This document shows, piece by piece, positions 44,136-53,972 of a stretch of 64,000 bases of DNA. Every line of letters begins with the position of its first letter. Position 1 is the stretch's first letter. The DNA lies in assembly GCF_002705925.1 (NCBI RefSeq), contig NZ_NKRE01000001.1:1573330-1637329 (forward strand), given 5' to 3'. The position numbers and the translations under genes were made by a program. Below the pieces are notes generated by a model. That model searched no databases. It was not told the origin of the DNA and saw only the letters and a list, made by a program, of their open reading frames with translations. This DNA is from Mycobacterium ostraviense. Its GTDB lineage: Bacteria; Actinomycetota; Actinomycetes; Mycobacteriales; Mycobacteriaceae.

Positions 44136-45836
44136 TCACTTCTCCTTCACATAGGTACCCGGTGCCGGGCCGAGCGGTGGCAGACCTTGTCCGCCAAGCG
44201 TTGTCGGCGCGTCGACCTCCGGGCCGCTGCGCTCGGCGAGCCAGCTCACGTAGTCGGGCCACCATGAGCCCGCGAACTGCTGAGCGGCGTCAAGCCACTG
44301 TTGGGGATCCTCTGCGTCGACCGGACCCGTGCGGAACGACGCCTTCGGGTTGCCGGGCGGGTTGACCAGAGCGGCGATGTGACCGCTGGTCGACAAGACG
44401 TAACGATTGTCCTTGCTGCCCAGCAGCCGTGCGCTGCGGTAGGTCGCCTGCCATGGGGAGATGTGGTCGGCGACGCCGCCGATCACATACGCGTCGGAGG
44501 TGATGGTGGCCAGGTCGACCGGGCTGCCCAGCATGGTGACTTCGCCGGGGGTCACCAGCGCGTTCCGCAGCCCCATGAGCACCATGTCACGGTGCAGTGC
44601 CGCGGCCATCCGGGTGGTGTCGGCGTTCCAGAACAACACGTCGAAAGCCGCCGGCTTGCGGCCCTGCACGTAGTTGTTCACCCAGTACCGCCACACCAGA
44701 TCGGTGGGCCGCAGCCAGGCGAACATCTCGGCCATGTCGCGCCCGTCCAGGTAGCCCTTCCTGGCCGAAACCCGAATGGCGGTCTGCGCGGCACGATCGC
44801 TCATGGCCGCGACGGCAAGACCGGCGCGGGTCTCGTCGAGCACGGTGACCGCCAAGGTAAGCCCAGCCACCCGGTCGCCCTCACCGATATGGGCGAGGTG
44901 GGCCGCCGTCATCGCCGCGATGATGCCGCCCGAGCAGCTTGCCAGCAGGTGCACGCTGTCGGTGCCGGCAATATTCTGGACCGCGTCCATTGCCTCCACG
45001 ATCGCCCCACCGTACGCGTCGAAACCCCAATCCCGATGGCGCGCCTGGGGATTACGCCACGAAATCGCGAAGACCTGTTGGCCCTGCTGCAGGAAGTACT
45101 CGATCATGCTGCGTCCCGGTGCGATGTCCATGATGTAGAACTTGTTGATCACCGGCGGCACCATGAGCAACGGAATCGTCCTTACCTTGGCCGTCTGCGG
45201 GGTGTACTGGATCAGTTCGAACATCGAGGTTTGCAGCACCACCGCCCCTTTGGTGATCGCGACGGTCTCCCCCACCACGAAGGCATCGGGTTCGACCATC
45301 GACGGCACCCGCGGCTTCGAAAGCATGTCCCGGACAAAGGCTTTCACACCCCGCAGGGCACTCAGGCCACCGGTGTCGATCAGCGCCTTCCAACCGAGCG
45401 GACTGATCAGCGGATTGTTGCTGGGCGCCAGGCCCTCCACCAGGTTGTCGACGACAAATTGCATCTTCTCTTGGTCGCGCCAATCCAGCTCAGCGTCGGC
45501 AAGCAACCCTTCGGCCGTCTCGGCACCGGCCAGATAGGCCTGCATGACCCGATGCAGCAGCGGATTCTGTTGCCAGGCAGCGTCACTGAAGCGCTTGTCG
45601 GTCCGCGCCGGGGCACGGTGCGACTTGCCCGCCGCGATACTGCCCAGCTCACGGGTAAGTGTGGCGGCGCGGCCGGCCACGGCGCCGGGGCGCTGGGCGA
45701 GGTTGGCACCGAGCCGGGCCCAGGTAGTGTCGGGCATCATCCGGCTGGCAAACGGCCGGGTGGCGCTGGTGAGCAGCAGGTCCAGCGGTGCGGCCAACTC
45801 GTCGGGCGCGGTGGTTGGGTTCGGAGATTCGGCCAT
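44136..45836 (-). CDS. phaC: PhaC polyhydroxyalkanoate synthase
   Basis: A 566-residue PHA synthase. Candidate catalytic residues are Cys301 (LLASCSGGIIAA), the Asp-His pair D457-H458 (ADHISPW) and the essential His486 (TSGHIAALVNPP). The C-terminal GSWWPDYVSWLAERSG is typical of class I/II synthases. The lipase-like box is A-S-C-S-G rather than G-x-C-x-G, so its first Gly is Ala. It would polymerise hydroxyacyl-CoA into storage granules. It is flanked by an acyl-CoA ligase (two bases upstream) and PhaZ, as in a medium-chain PHA locus. No phasin gene was seen. Confidence 0.87.
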   Translation of the reverse strand: MAESPNPTTAPDELAAPLDLLLTSATRPFASRMMPDTTWARLGANLAQRPGAVAGRAATLTRELGSIAAGKSHRAPARTDKRFSDAAWQQNPLLHRVMQAYLAGAETAEGLLADAELDWRDQEKMQFVVDNLVEGLAPSNNPLISPLGWKALIDTGGLSALRGVKAFVRDMLSKPRVPSMVEPDAFVVGETVAITKGAVVLQTSMFELIQYTPQTAKVRTIPLLMVPPVINKFYIMDIAPGRSMIEYFLQQGQQVFAISWRNPQARHRDWGFDAYGGAIVEAMDAVQNIAGTDSVHLLASCSGGIIAAMTAAHLAHIGEGDRVAGLTLAVTVLDETRAGLAVAAMSDRAAQTAIRVSARKGYLDGRDMAEMFAWLRPTDLVWRYWVNNYVQGRKPAAFDVLFWNADTTRMAAALHRDMVLMGLRNALVTPGEVTMLGSPVDLATITSDAYVIGGVADHISPWQATYRSARLLGSKDNRYVLSTSGHIAALVNPPGNPKASFRTGPVDAEDPQQWLDAAQQFAGSWWPDYVSWLAERSGPEVDAPTTLGGQGLPPLGPAPGTYVKEK

Positions 45837-45838
45837 GG

Positions 45839-47350
45839 TTATCGTGTGCTTTCACTTGTGGGAACGGTGATTTCGCGTTTGAGGACCTTGCCGGTGGGTC
45901 CCTTGGGCAGCGCGTCGATGAGCCAGACCCGGCGCGGGTACTTGTAAGCGGCGATCCGGTCCTTGACGTAGTCACGCAGCTCGTCAGGACTGACCACCGC
46001 CCCCTTCTTCAGCGCGACCGCGGCGCCGACCTCCTCACCCAGGGAGTCGTGGGGTATACCGATGACGGCGGCCTCGGCCACCGCCGGATGCTCGTAGAGC
46101 ACCTCCTCGACTTCGCGGGGATAGACGTTGTAGCCGCCGCGGATGATCAGGTCTTTGGTGCGGTCGACGATGTAGAAATAGCCGTCGTCGTCGACGCGTC
46201 CGACGTCTCCGGTGGCCAGCCACCCGTCGGGCGTGATCGTGGCCTTAGTCGCCTCCGGAAGGTTCCAGTAGCCCTTCATCACGTTGTGGCCACGGATCTG
46301 GATCTCACCGGGTTCGCCGACCGCGACCTCGGCGCCGCTCGGGTCGACGACCCGCATCTGGACGCCTTCGATCGGCGTGCCGATCGACCCGGCCTTGCGC
46401 GGCCGGTGCGGATGATTGAACGCGGCCACCGGAGAACTCTCGGAGAGTCCGTAACCCTCGAGAACGGCTGAGCCGAAGACCCTTTCGAAATCTGCGAGGA
46501 CCTGGACGGGCAACGCCGCGCCACCGGATACACAGACCCGCAGTGTCTGCGTCGCCTCTGGTTTGACCGCGTCAGCCACGCTGAGCAACGCCGAATACAT
46601 CGTCGGCACCCCCTGGAAGACGGTGACCGCGTCCCGCTCGATCACCTCGAGCGCCTTGTGTGGGTCAAACCGCGGAATGAGCGTCAACGTGGCACCCGCG
46701 ACGACGGCCGCGTTGAGGCCGCAGGTGAGACCGAAGACGTGGAACAGCGGCAGGCATCCCATCACCACGTCGTCCGGCCCGGTCTCGATCAGGGTGCGAA
46801 CGCTCACCTCGGCGTTGCGGCCCAGGTTTGCGTGAGTGAGCGTGGCGCCCTTGGGTTTTCCGGTCGTTCCGGAGGTGTGCAAGATGATCGCGACGTCGTC
46901 GTCGTCACGGTGCACGGGGCTGTCCTGGGCGGGTAGGTCTGCGATCAGCGCGGCGAGCCCGGGGTCATCGACCAGCCAGCATTGAGCGCCCGCCTCGGCG
47001 GCGCCGGTGCTGGCCTCGTCGGCGAAGGCAGGTGTGGCGAACAGCGCTTTGGCACCGCTGTTGGACAGGTAAAACGACACTTCGCGGGCCTTCAGCAGCG
47101 GGTTCATCGGGACCGCGACGGCGCCGCGGTACATGATCCCGTAGAAGGCGATGGCGAATGCGGGGATGTTCGGCAACATCACGCCCACCCGATCACCCGG
47201 CTCGACACCGGCCCGCTCCAGCAATGTCGCCACCCTGGCGGCGGCGGCGTCGAGCTCGCCGAAGGTGAACTGCAGATCATCACAACGCAGCGCAATGCGT
47301 TGGGGATAACGGTCTTTCGATGCGACGAGGTTGGCGCTCAGGGTGGCCAT
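45839..47350 (-). CDS. Acyl-CoA ligase (long-chain fatty acid-CoA ligase type)
   Basis: A 503-residue adenylate-forming enzyme. The P-loop motif is HTSGTTGKPKGATLTH (residues about 150-165). Later motifs are YGLSESSPVAAFN, GWLATGDVGRVDDDGYF and RGGYNVYPREVEEVL, and the catalytic Lys is in PKGPTGKVLKREI. The chosen ATG follows GGAGG. It would activate a (hydroxy)fatty acid with ATP and CoA, supplying substrate for PhaC or recycling acids released by PhaZ. It is the first gene of the PHA operon, divergent from the PucR-type regulator. Confidence 0.9.
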   Translation of the reverse strand: MATLSANLVASKDRYPQRIALRCDDLQFTFGELDAAAARVATLLERAGVEPGDRVGVMLPNIPAFAIAFYGIMYRGAVAVPMNPLLKAREVSFYLSNSGAKALFATPAFADEASTGAAEAGAQCWLVDDPGLAALIADLPAQDSPVHRDDDDVAIILHTSGTTGKPKGATLTHANLGRNAEVSVRTLIETGPDDVVMGCLPLFHVFGLTCGLNAAVVAGATLTLIPRFDPHKALEVIERDAVTVFQGVPTMYSALLSVADAVKPEATQTLRVCVSGGAALPVQVLADFERVFGSAVLEGYGLSESSPVAAFNHPHRPRKAGSIGTPIEGVQMRVVDPSGAEVAVGEPGEIQIRGHNVMKGYWNLPEATKATITPDGWLATGDVGRVDDDGYFYIVDRTKDLIIRGGYNVYPREVEEVLYEHPAVAEAAVIGIPHDSLGEEVGAAVALKKGAVVSPDELRDYVKDRIAAYKYPRRVWLIDALPKGPTGKVLKREITVPTSESTR

Positions 47351-47492
47351 CAGGTGCCTCCGAAGGTGCTTGGGTTGTTGTTTCAATGGTCAAGCCGGAG
47401 GCTCCGGGTCACAATGTCCGCGGATACAACAGTCGGGGCGGTTCGGTGTGACCGCGCACATCGGCAACCGGTTGGGGCATAAAGTTCGAAGG

Positions 47493-48716
47493 ATGAGCGC
47501 GGCGACACATTCAGCCGGCGTCCGGCATGGCGCCACACCCGATCCGCACGTCATCGAGCTCGGGAAGCTCATGCTGACGCGCGCCCCGGAATTGGGCGAA
47601 GCGATGGCGGAGCTGCTGTGCCGGGAAATCGACGCATACCGCGACGGCACCGTGGTCACGAAGGACGAAGTACGCCAAAGCTGCGAGGCGAACGTCACGT
47701 TCATCTTCGATTCACTCGCCGGCGACGCCGATGCGGACGTCTCACCCGCGGAGCGCACCGGCACTATCCGCGCTCTGGCCGGCGTGCCGCTGCCGGCGGT
47801 GATGACCGCCTACCGAATCGGTTTCCGATTCATCTGGGAGCAAACCCTTGCCTCGGGCCGCGCCGCAGGCATGCCCACGGAGTCGATCCTGGATGCCACC
47901 GCGCGGGTGTTCCTCGCGCAGGACACCTTCACCCAAGCGATGGCCAGCGCGTACCGCCAACAGCTGACCACTCAGATCCTCGAGCTGGAGGAAGAGCGCT
48001 CGGCGCTGGTCGAGGCGCTGCTGTCGCGGCGGATCACCGACAGTCATAGTCTCTGGGAGGCGGCGGACCTGTTGCGGTTGCCCACTTCGGGGCCTTACGT
48101 GGTCGTGGCAGCGGAGCTGCCGGCGATCGGGAAGTTGGGATTGCCCACCATCGAAAACAAGCTCTCCGCCCGCGACATCCGGTCGGCATGGCGGCTGTTG
48201 CCGGAATTGCAGGTCGGCATTGTCCATCTGCGGGGCCGGGATTCCGCCGAGACCCTCAGCATCCTTGTCGAGGTGCTGCGGCAATCCGCAACCGCGCGCG
48301 TCGGCATCAGTCAGCCGTATCACGAACTCGCCGAAACCAGCGACGCGTTGCGCTGCGCCCGGCTGGCGGTCACCGGAAAGCCGTTGGGCGACTCGCTCGT
48401 TGCCGTCTTCGACGACGCCCCGCTCGCGGTCGCGGCGGTCAGCGCCCCGGACGTCATGGCAAAGGTCAGGGCGTCGGTGCTGGGTCGGCTGGATACACTG
48501 CCGGCCGAGGAGCGCTCGGTGCTGCTCGACACGTTCCAGGCTTGGCTACAAGCGGGCGGCTCTGCCAACCAGGCCGCCGCGACGATCTTCTGCCATCCCA
48601 ACACCGTCCGGCACCGGCTACGCCGTATCGAGGAGCTGACCGGCCGGTTACTCTCGCGCCCAACGGATCTCGCTGAGTTGTGTCTGGCCCTCGAGGTCCA
48701 GCGACGACTGCCCTGA
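47493..48716 (+). CDS. PucR/CdaR-type transcriptional regulator of the PHA operon
   Basis: A 407-residue regulator. The N-terminal half (to about 170) is the RsbRD-like helical domain found in mycobacterial PucR relatives (GVPLPAVMTAYRIGFRFIWEQ). A GGDEF-like (CdaR) middle domain follows. The C terminus is an HTH_30 domain (NQAAATIFCHPNTVRHRLRRIEELTGR). ATG follows GAAGG. The 142-base gap to the divergent acyl-CoA ligase gene must hold both promoters. Control of the PHA genes is inferred from position only; the effector is unknown. Confidence 0.85.
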   Translation: MSAATHSAGVRHGATPDPHVIELGKLMLTRAPELGEAMAELLCREIDAYRDGTVVTKDEVRQSCEANVTFIFDSLAGDADADVSPAERTGTIRALAGVPLPAVMTAYRIGFRFIWEQTLASGRAAGMPTESILDATARVFLAQDTFTQAMASAYRQQLTTQILELEEERSALVEALLSRRITDSHSLWEAADLLRLPTSGPYVVVAAELPAIGKLGLPTIENKLSARDIRSAWRLLPELQVGIVHLRGRDSAETLSILVEVLRQSATARVGISQPYHELAETSDALRCARLAVTGKPLGDSLVAVFDDAPLAVAAVSAPDVMAKVRASVLGRLDTLPAEERSVLLDTFQAWLQAGGSANQAAATIFCHPNTVRHRLRRIEELTGRLLSRPTDLAELCLALEVQRRLP

Positions 48717-48901
48717 ACGGCACGCCGGCCGCTACGGCTTTGTCGCCGGAAAACAAAACCGGGTCGTAACTTCGTCGGTTGACGACATTCATGCGCCCAG
48801 GTTGCAATCAGTATGTTTTCCGGTCAGCGCGTGTTGATTGCAGTTGCGCAGTGACACAACGTCGTACACCTCTCCACTACCGAAAGAAATGTGAGCCGAT
48901 C

Positions 48902-49009
48902 ATGCAGTACTTGACCATCGCCGGAATGCTTGTTCTCATCCTGTTCCCGCTGCTTCTCCCGGCGATCATCACCGCTGAGCACGCCTTCACGGCCCCGGCC
49001 GCCGAGTAA
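48902..49009 (+). CDS. 35-residue hydrophobic peptide (putative single-pass membrane protein)
   Basis: The frame starts MQYLTIAGMLVLILF and ends APAAE. Residues 3-25 form one membrane helix rich in Leu/Ile with a double-Pro turn (LLLPAII). The ATG is preceded by GAAAG about 12 bases upstream, a weak ribosome site. The longer in-frame upstream extension is low quality. Similar tiny one-helix peptides are annotated in other mycobacteria, as I recall. It may be real or may be a chance hydrophobic frame. No function can be given. Confidence 0.45.
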   Translation: MQYLTIAGMLVLILFPLLLPAIITAEHAFTAPAAE

Positions 49010-49023
49010 GCCGGCCGGCCGGG

Positions 49024-49493
49024 CTATTTCGGCTGCAGCACCGCCGCGCCATACCAGTGACAGGCGAGCAGCGCGAACTGGCGGACTTGCGAAACAGCAT
49101 CGGCGCCGGCATCATCGATCGCGGCGCGATAGGGCAGGCAGCCCCAGCCGCAACTTCAATCGGCATCCACGAAGAGCGGACTCGCCTCAGCGCCGTTGAC
49201 GGGCACCCATGTTGGGCCAGCAGGCGCGCGTACTCCAGCGCCGTGGCGGGCGCCTCGAAACGTTCGACCGCAATGTCGTAACGCAATGCGTGCAGCATCG
49301 TGTCCACGTTGCCCTCGATGCTGGCGCCCAGTAGTTCGTTGAAGCGTGCGTCGGCGCGCAATTCGGGGATCAGGCCTTCGATGGAACGACGAATCTCCGC
49401 CGACACGTCGGCCAACCGGCCATGCAACCGGCCGGCAACCTCGGCGACGTAGCGGCCCACCTCGACGTCGCCGTCGAGGCGCGACTCTTCCAC
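49024..49493 (-). pseudogene. Remnant of a PucR-family regulator N-terminal domain
   Basis: From 49493 the first about 95 residues read like the N-terminal domain of PucR-type regulators (LLGASIEGNVDTMLHALRYD, EAPATALEYARLLAQHG). The match then breaks at STALRRVRSS, where relatives have a valine-rich PVNALVRAYRLG segment. Downstream sequence is in other frames. The last part (frame ending at 49024, LPYRAAIDDAGADAVSQVR ... HWYGAAVLQPK) belongs to something else that I could not identify. This looks like two decayed gene ends joined. M. tuberculosis has a complete gene (Rv3225c) between Rv3224 and the SRAP gene. Confidence 0.6.
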
Positions 49494-49521
49494 GGTCCCG
49501 ACGTTAGCCGCTCAAGCGACG

Positions 49522-50286
49522 TTAGAGCAGCGTGATCTGTTCGGGTTCCGGCTCGGCCGGCGCCAACAGCTCGGGCCCGTTGTTGCGCACGCTGTTGACC
49601 AAGGTCGACACCTGACGCAGCTCGATGTCGTGCACGTCCGGCGCACGGGCCAGTAACTCCGGATCCAGCGGCTCGTCAGGATTGAGCCAGGCATCCCAGT
49701 CGCCTTCGGCCAGCATCAGCGGCATCCGGTCATGGATCTCGGCCATCTGCCCCACGGCGTCGGTGGTGATGATGGTGCAGCTCAGCAGCGGCGCAGCAGC
49801 GTTGTCCGGCTTCCACACCGACCACAATCCGGCCATGAACACCTGGTCACCGTCGCGGCGGTGCAGAAAGAACGGGGTCTTGGCGGTCTTGCGCCCCGGC
49901 GCGGCATCGGGATTGGCGCGCCATTCGTACCAGCCGTCCATGGGCACCAGGCAGCGTTTGCGCTGCGCCGAATTCCGGAACGCGGGGGACGTGGCGACCT
50001 TGTCGGCACGGGCGTTGATCAACAACGGACCCTTGGTGTCGGGCACGCCGTCCGGCGCGGCCTTGGCCCACGGCGGGATCAACCCCCAGCGCATGAGCCT
50101 TACCCGGCGCGATGGCTGGTCGTCCGGCTCGCTGTGTCGCGACACGACCGTCATGATCGTGTTGGTGGGTGCCACGTTGTAGTTGGGCGCGTCGGCGCTG
50201 GACCCGGTGCCGGTGGCTTCGTCGATCGCCTTGATTTTCTTGGCCAGCCGAGCCGGATCGGTGGTGACCGCAAATCGTCCGCACAT
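49522..50286 (-). CDS. SRAP-family protein (HMCES/YedK-like abasic site responder)
   Basis: A 254-residue SRAP (DUF159) protein. The catalytic cysteine is residue 2 (MCGRF), which fixes the start at 50286; it forms a thiazolidine crosslink with abasic sites in single-stranded DNA. Conserved NxxPT is [10 protein letters not shown], with [16 protein letters not shown] and the active-site Glu/His in [10 protein letters not shown]. This shields abasic sites from error-prone repair. The longer open frame extending to 51216 is antisense to aroA and is not used. Corresponds to Rv3226c. Confidence 0.92.
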   Translation of the reverse strand: MCGRFAVTTDPARLAKKIKAIDEATGTGSSADAPNYNVAPTNTIMTVVSRHSEPDDQPSRRVRLMRWGLIPPWAKAAPDGVPDTKGPLLINARADKVATSPAFRNSAQRKRCLVPMDGWYEWRANPDAAPGRKTAKTPFFLHRRDGDQVFMAGLWSVWKPDNAAAPLLSCTIITTDAVGQMAEIHDRMPLMLAEGDWDAWLNPDEPLDPELLARAPDVHDIELRQVSTLVNSVRNNGPELLAPAEPEPEQITLL

Positions 50287-50340
50287 GAGTCCTATGGTGC
50301 CTGGTACCCACGACAACCGCCGACACGGCAGGATGTAGCC

Positions 50341-51645
50341 GTGAACAGCACCGAGCCCCTGAAGGCATGGCGGGCCCCGTCCGCGCCGGCACCGGTGCAC
50401 GCGACGGTGACCGTTCCGGGCTCGAAATCGCAGACCAACCGCACGCTGGTGCTGGCTGCGCTGGCGGCCGCGCAAGACCACGGCCCCTCCACGATCAGCG
50501 GCGCGCTGCGCAGCCGGGATACCGATCTGATGATCGCAGCGCTGCGAACTCTGGGCCTGCACGTCGACACGACGGGCTCCGAACTGACGGTCAGCGGCCG
50601 GCTGGACCCCGGTCCCGGCGCCCGAGTCGATTGCGGCCTGGCCGGCACGGTCTTGCGTTTCGTCCCGCCGCTGGCGGCGCTGAGCGCAGCCATAGTCACG
50701 TTCGACGGCGACGAGCAGGCCCGGGCCCGGCCCATCGCACCGCTGCTGGATGCGCTGCGCGGTCTGGGCGTTCAGGTCGACGGTGCGAGTCTGCCTTTCC
50801 GCGTCCGGGGCACCGGATCGGTCACCGGCGGCACGGTGGCCATCGACGCATCGGCGTCGTCGCAGTTCGTGTCGGGCCTGCTGTTGTCCGCGGCATCGTT
50901 CACCGAGGGACTGACCGTGCAGCACACCGGCGCGGCGCTGCCGTCGGCACCGCACATCGCGATGACGGTGGCGATGCTGCGCCAGGCCGGCGTCGACGTC
51001 GATGACTCGGTTCCGAATCGTTGGCGGGTCACGCCCGGCGCGGTCAAGGCACGCCAGTGGAATGTAGAACCTGATCTCACCAACGCGGTCGCGTTCCTGG
51101 CGGCGGCCGTGGTCAGCGGCGGCACGGTGCGTATCACCGGCTGGCCGGCCGACAGCGTCCAGCCCGCCGATCACATCCTGCGCATCCTGCGACAACTGAA
51201 TGCCGTTGTCTCGCATACAGATTCAATGTTAGAGGTGCGAGGGCCCGCCACGTACCCCGGGTTCGACGTGGACCTGCGCGACGTCGGTGAGCTCACGCCG
51301 TCGGTAGCCGCGCTGGCGGCGCTCGCCACCCCGGGATCGGTGTCGCGGCTGACCGGCATCGCCCACCTGCGCGGCCACGAGACCGACCGGCTCGCCGCGC
51401 TGAGCACCGAGATCAATCGCCTGGGCGGTGACTGCCGGGAAACATCCGACGGCCTGGTGATCACCGCGACCCCGTTGCGGCCCGGCCTCTGGCGTGCCTA
51501 TGCGGATCATCGGATGGCGATGGCCGGCGCGATCGTCGGGCTGCGGGTCGCCGGAGTCGAGGTGGACGACATCGGCGCCACCACCAAGACGCTGCCGGAG
51601 TTTCCACGGCTGTGGGCCGAGATGGTCGCGGAGCCCGGCGCTTGA
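50341..51645 (+). CDS. aroA: 3-phosphoshikimate 1-carboxyvinyltransferase (EPSP synthase) AroA
   Basis: A 434-residue EPSP synthase. Signatures are [18 protein letters not shown] near the N terminus (Lys/Ser that bind phosphoshikimate), [15 protein letters not shown], and [18 protein letters not shown] near the C terminus. It joins shikimate-3-phosphate and phosphoenolpyruvate in aromatic amino acid synthesis. The GTG start is 54 bases from the divergent SRAP gene. The stop overlaps the rsgA start (TTGA). Corresponds to Rv3227. Confidence 0.95.
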   Translation: MNSTEPLKAWRAPSAPAPVHATVTVPGSKSQTNRTLVLAALAAAQDHGPSTISGALRSRDTDLMIAALRTLGLHVDTTGSELTVSGRLDPGPGARVDCGLAGTVLRFVPPLAALSAAIVTFDGDEQARARPIAPLLDALRGLGVQVDGASLPFRVRGTGSVTGGTVAIDASASSQFVSGLLLSAASFTEGLTVQHTGAALPSAPHIAMTVAMLRQAGVDVDDSVPNRWRVTPGAVKARQWNVEPDLTNAVAFLAAAVVSGGTVRITGWPADSVQPADHILRILRQLNAVVSHTDSMLEVRGPATYPGFDVDLRDVGELTPSVAALAALATPGSVSRLTGIAHLRGHETDRLAALSTEINRLGGDCRETSDGLVITATPLRPGLWRAYADHRMAMAGAIVGLRVAGVEVDDIGATTKTLPEFPRLWAEMVAEPGA

Positions 51646-52634
51646 GACCCGGCGACTACGACGAATCGCACGTCAAGGTCCGCTCCGGCCGCGGTTCGCG
51701 ACCGCGGACCAAAACCCGCCCCCAACACGCCGACGCCGAGGCCGCCATGGTGGTCAGCGTCGACCGCGGCCGGTGGGGTTGTGTGCTGGGCGGCGACCCG
51801 GATCACCGCATCACCGCCATGCGGGCACGCGAGCTGGGCCGCACGCCCATCGTCGTCGGAGACGATGTCGACGTGGTGGGCGACCTGTCTGGCCGGCCGG
51901 ACACGCTGGCCCGCATCGTCCGCCGGGGTCCGCGACGAACGGTGTTGCGCCGCACCGCCGATGACACCGACCCCACCGAACGAGTGGTGGTCGCCAACGC
52001 CGACCAACTGCTGATCGTGGTCGCGCTGGCCGATCCGCCGCCGCGCACCGGCCTGGTCGACCGGGCGCTGATCGCCGCGTACGCGGGCGGGCTGACGCCC
52101 ATACTGTGCCTGACCAAGACCGACCTGGCCCCACCCGAATCGTTCGCCGAACAATTCGCCGACCTGAACCTCACGATGGTCGTCGCGGGCCGCGATGATC
52201 CGCTGCTCGCGGTGGCCGGCTTGCTCGACGGCAAGATCACCGTGCTGCTGGGACATTCCGGAGTCGGCAAGTCGACGCTGGTCAATCGCCTTGTGCCGGA
52301 AGCTGATCGAGCTGTCGGGGAAGTCACCGACATCGGCAGAGGGCGGCACACCTCGACACAGTCGGTGGCATTGCCGCTGCAAACCGGCAGCGAAGGTTCT
52401 GGCTGGGTGATCGACACCCCGGGCATCCGTTCGTTCGGGTTGGCCCACATCCGTCCCGACGACGTGCTGTTGGCGTTCGCCGATTTGGCCGAAGCGATTC
52501 AGGACTGCCCGCGCGGCTGTGGACATATGGGGCCGCCGGCCGATCCCGAATGCGCATTGGACAGCTTGTCCGGGCCCGCCGCGCGGCGGGTTGCCGCCGC
52601 CCGCCGACTGCTCGCGGTACTCAGCCAGACGTGA
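51642..52634 (+). CDS. rsgA: Ribosome small subunit-dependent GTPase RsgA
   Basis: A 330-residue circularly permuted GTPase. It has an OB-like N-terminal domain, then G4 (LCLTKTDLA), the P-loop G1 ([16 protein letters not shown]), G3 ([11 protein letters not shown]) and a C-terminal zinc domain ([17 protein letters not shown]). It assists 30S subunit maturation. The TTG at 51642 overlaps the aroA stop and gives 330 residues, as in Rv3228; an ATG 10 codons upstream lies inside aroA. The stop region overlaps the convergent HxlR gene by 14 bases. Confidence 0.92.
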   Translation: MRPGDYDESHVKVRSGRGSRPRTKTRPQHADAEAAMVVSVDRGRWGCVLGGDPDHRITAMRARELGRTPIVVGDDVDVVGDLSGRPDTLARIVRRGPRRTVLRRTADDTDPTERVVVANADQLLIVVALADPPPRTGLVDRALIAAYAGGLTPILCLTKTDLAPPESFAEQFADLNLTMVVAGRDDPLLAVAGLLDGKITVLLGHSGVGKSTLVNRLVPEADRAVGEVTDIGRGRHTSTQSVALPLQTGSEGSGWVIDTPGIRSFGLAHIRPDDVLLAFADLAEAIQDCPRGCGHMGPPADPECALDSLSGPAARRVAAARRLLAVLSQT

Positions 52635-52992
52635 CCAGCCGGATACCCAGCTCGTCGGGCAGTACCAGATGCCCTTCGTTACACCGTATTTCGATCTGCG
52701 CAGCGGCGCCGCAACCCAGATGAGTCAGTTGCAGCCGGTCGCCGCCCGCCAGCTGCCGTTTGCCCCACTCGAACATCGCAAAGACCACCGGCATGAAATC
52801 GAAACCGGCTTCGGTGAGCACATATTCGTCGCGGCTGCGCTGTCCGGGTTCGCGATAAGGCCGCCGGGCAAGTAGTCCGAGGTTGACCAGTTCGGCCAGC
52901 CGGGCCGAAGCCGCGGCCTTGGTGATGCCGACGCGGCGGACGAAGTCGTCGAACCAGGTGGTGCCGTAGTAGGCCTCGCGCATGATCAGCAT
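52621..52992 (-). CDS. HxlR-family regulator, probably N-terminally truncated
   Basis: A 123-residue winged-helix protein with HxlR features: REAYYGTTWFDDFVRRVGITK, then SARLAELVNLGLLARRPY, the wing RDEYVLTEAG, and a C-terminal part. Full HxlR regulators have about 15-20 further N-terminal residues (CxIARALEVIGxRW) before LIMREA. Here an in-frame TAG lies 11 codons upstream of the first ATG and those residues are absent. It is therefore either a truncated gene or uses a shortened start. It is divergent from a thiolase pseudogene, its likely former target. Confidence 0.7.
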   Translation of the reverse strand: MLIMREAYYGTTWFDDFVRRVGITKAAASARLAELVNLGLLARRPYREPGQRSRDEYVLTEAGFDFMPVVFAMFEWGKRQLAGGDRLQLTHLGCGAAAQIEIRCNEGHLVLPDELGIRLVTSG

Positions 52993-53040
52993 CGCCGACC
53001 CGGTGAAGTTATAGATACTCAGCTATCCGAGGAGGAACCA

Positions 53041-53900
53041 TGAGCCAGCGCCGCGACGCCGTCATCGTCGGAGCCGTCCGCACCCCGATCGGCAAGGGCA
53101 AGGGCACTGGCACGCTGCATGGCGTGGCCCCCCGACCTGCTGGCGCACACCCTGCGCGAACTGGTAGCCCGCACCGGAGTTGACCCGGCCCAGATCGACG
53201 ACGTGATCGCCGGTGCCGTCACCCAGGTCGGGGACAGGCCGTCAACATCGCCCGTAACGCGTCGTTGGCGCCGGCCTCGGGCCACCAAGGAAGGGCTCTT
53301 CGATGACGAGCTGATCCCGATCGCCGGCCTCGCTTCCGACGAGAGCATCAGGCCCGGTAGGACGGTCGAGACACTGGCCGGGCTGCCGCCGGCGTTCCAC
53401 AGCGCGGCGATGAAAGCCCGCTTCCCGCAGATCAATTGGTCGATCACGGCGGGAAACTCATCGCCGCTGTCCGATGGCAGCGCCGCAGTGTTGATCATGA
53501 GCAGCGACGTCGCCTCCAAGCTCGGCCTGCGCCCGCTAGCCCGGATACATACCACGACGGTGGTCGGCTCCGACCCGCTCTACATGCTGACCGGGGTCAT
53601 TCCCGCCACCGAGAAGGTGCTGCGCCGCGCCGGTTTGACCTTGGCCGACCGACCTGTTCGAGGTGAACGAGGCATTCGCGCCGGTCGTGCTGGCCTGGGC
53701 CCACGACACCGGCGCCGATCTGACCAAGACGAATGTCCACGGCGGGGCCATCGCGATCGGCCACCCACTGGGGGCCAGTGGCGCGCGCATCATGACCACG
53801 CTGGTCAACGCGCTGCACCAGCGCGGCGGTCGCTACGGGCTGCAGACGATGTGCGAGGGCGGCGGCATGGCCAACGCCACCATCATCGAGCGGTGGATAG
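53041..53900 (+). pseudogene. Decayed thiolase (acetyl-CoA acetyltransferase) gene
   Basis: An excellent ribosome site (GAGGAGG) precedes ATG at 53041 and the frame starts MSQRRDAVIVGAVRTPIGKG, a thiolase N terminus. The frame shifts near 53120 (to ...LLAHTLRELVARTGVDPAQ) and again near 53230, and about 170 residues including the active-site Cys region are missing. It resumes at KEGLFDDELIPIAG, then shifts again near 53650 into NEAFAPVVLAW and ends with the thiolase C-terminal motifs GGAIAIGHPLGASGARI and CEGGGMANATIIE. No stop in the last frame occurs before desA3. Clearly nonfunctional. The parent would be a FadA-like thiolase. Confidence 0.9.
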
Positions 53901-53972
53901 CAGGCGCCGAGCGTGTTCTCGCTGCGAGAAAAAGGCCAAAATTTCGCAGTGATTGCACGCTGGCGACGGAGC

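Noticed and set aside
50287..51216. Long upstream extension of the SRAP protein
   Set aside because: It runs antisense to aroA; MCGRF with the catalytic Cys at position 2 fixes the start at 50286.
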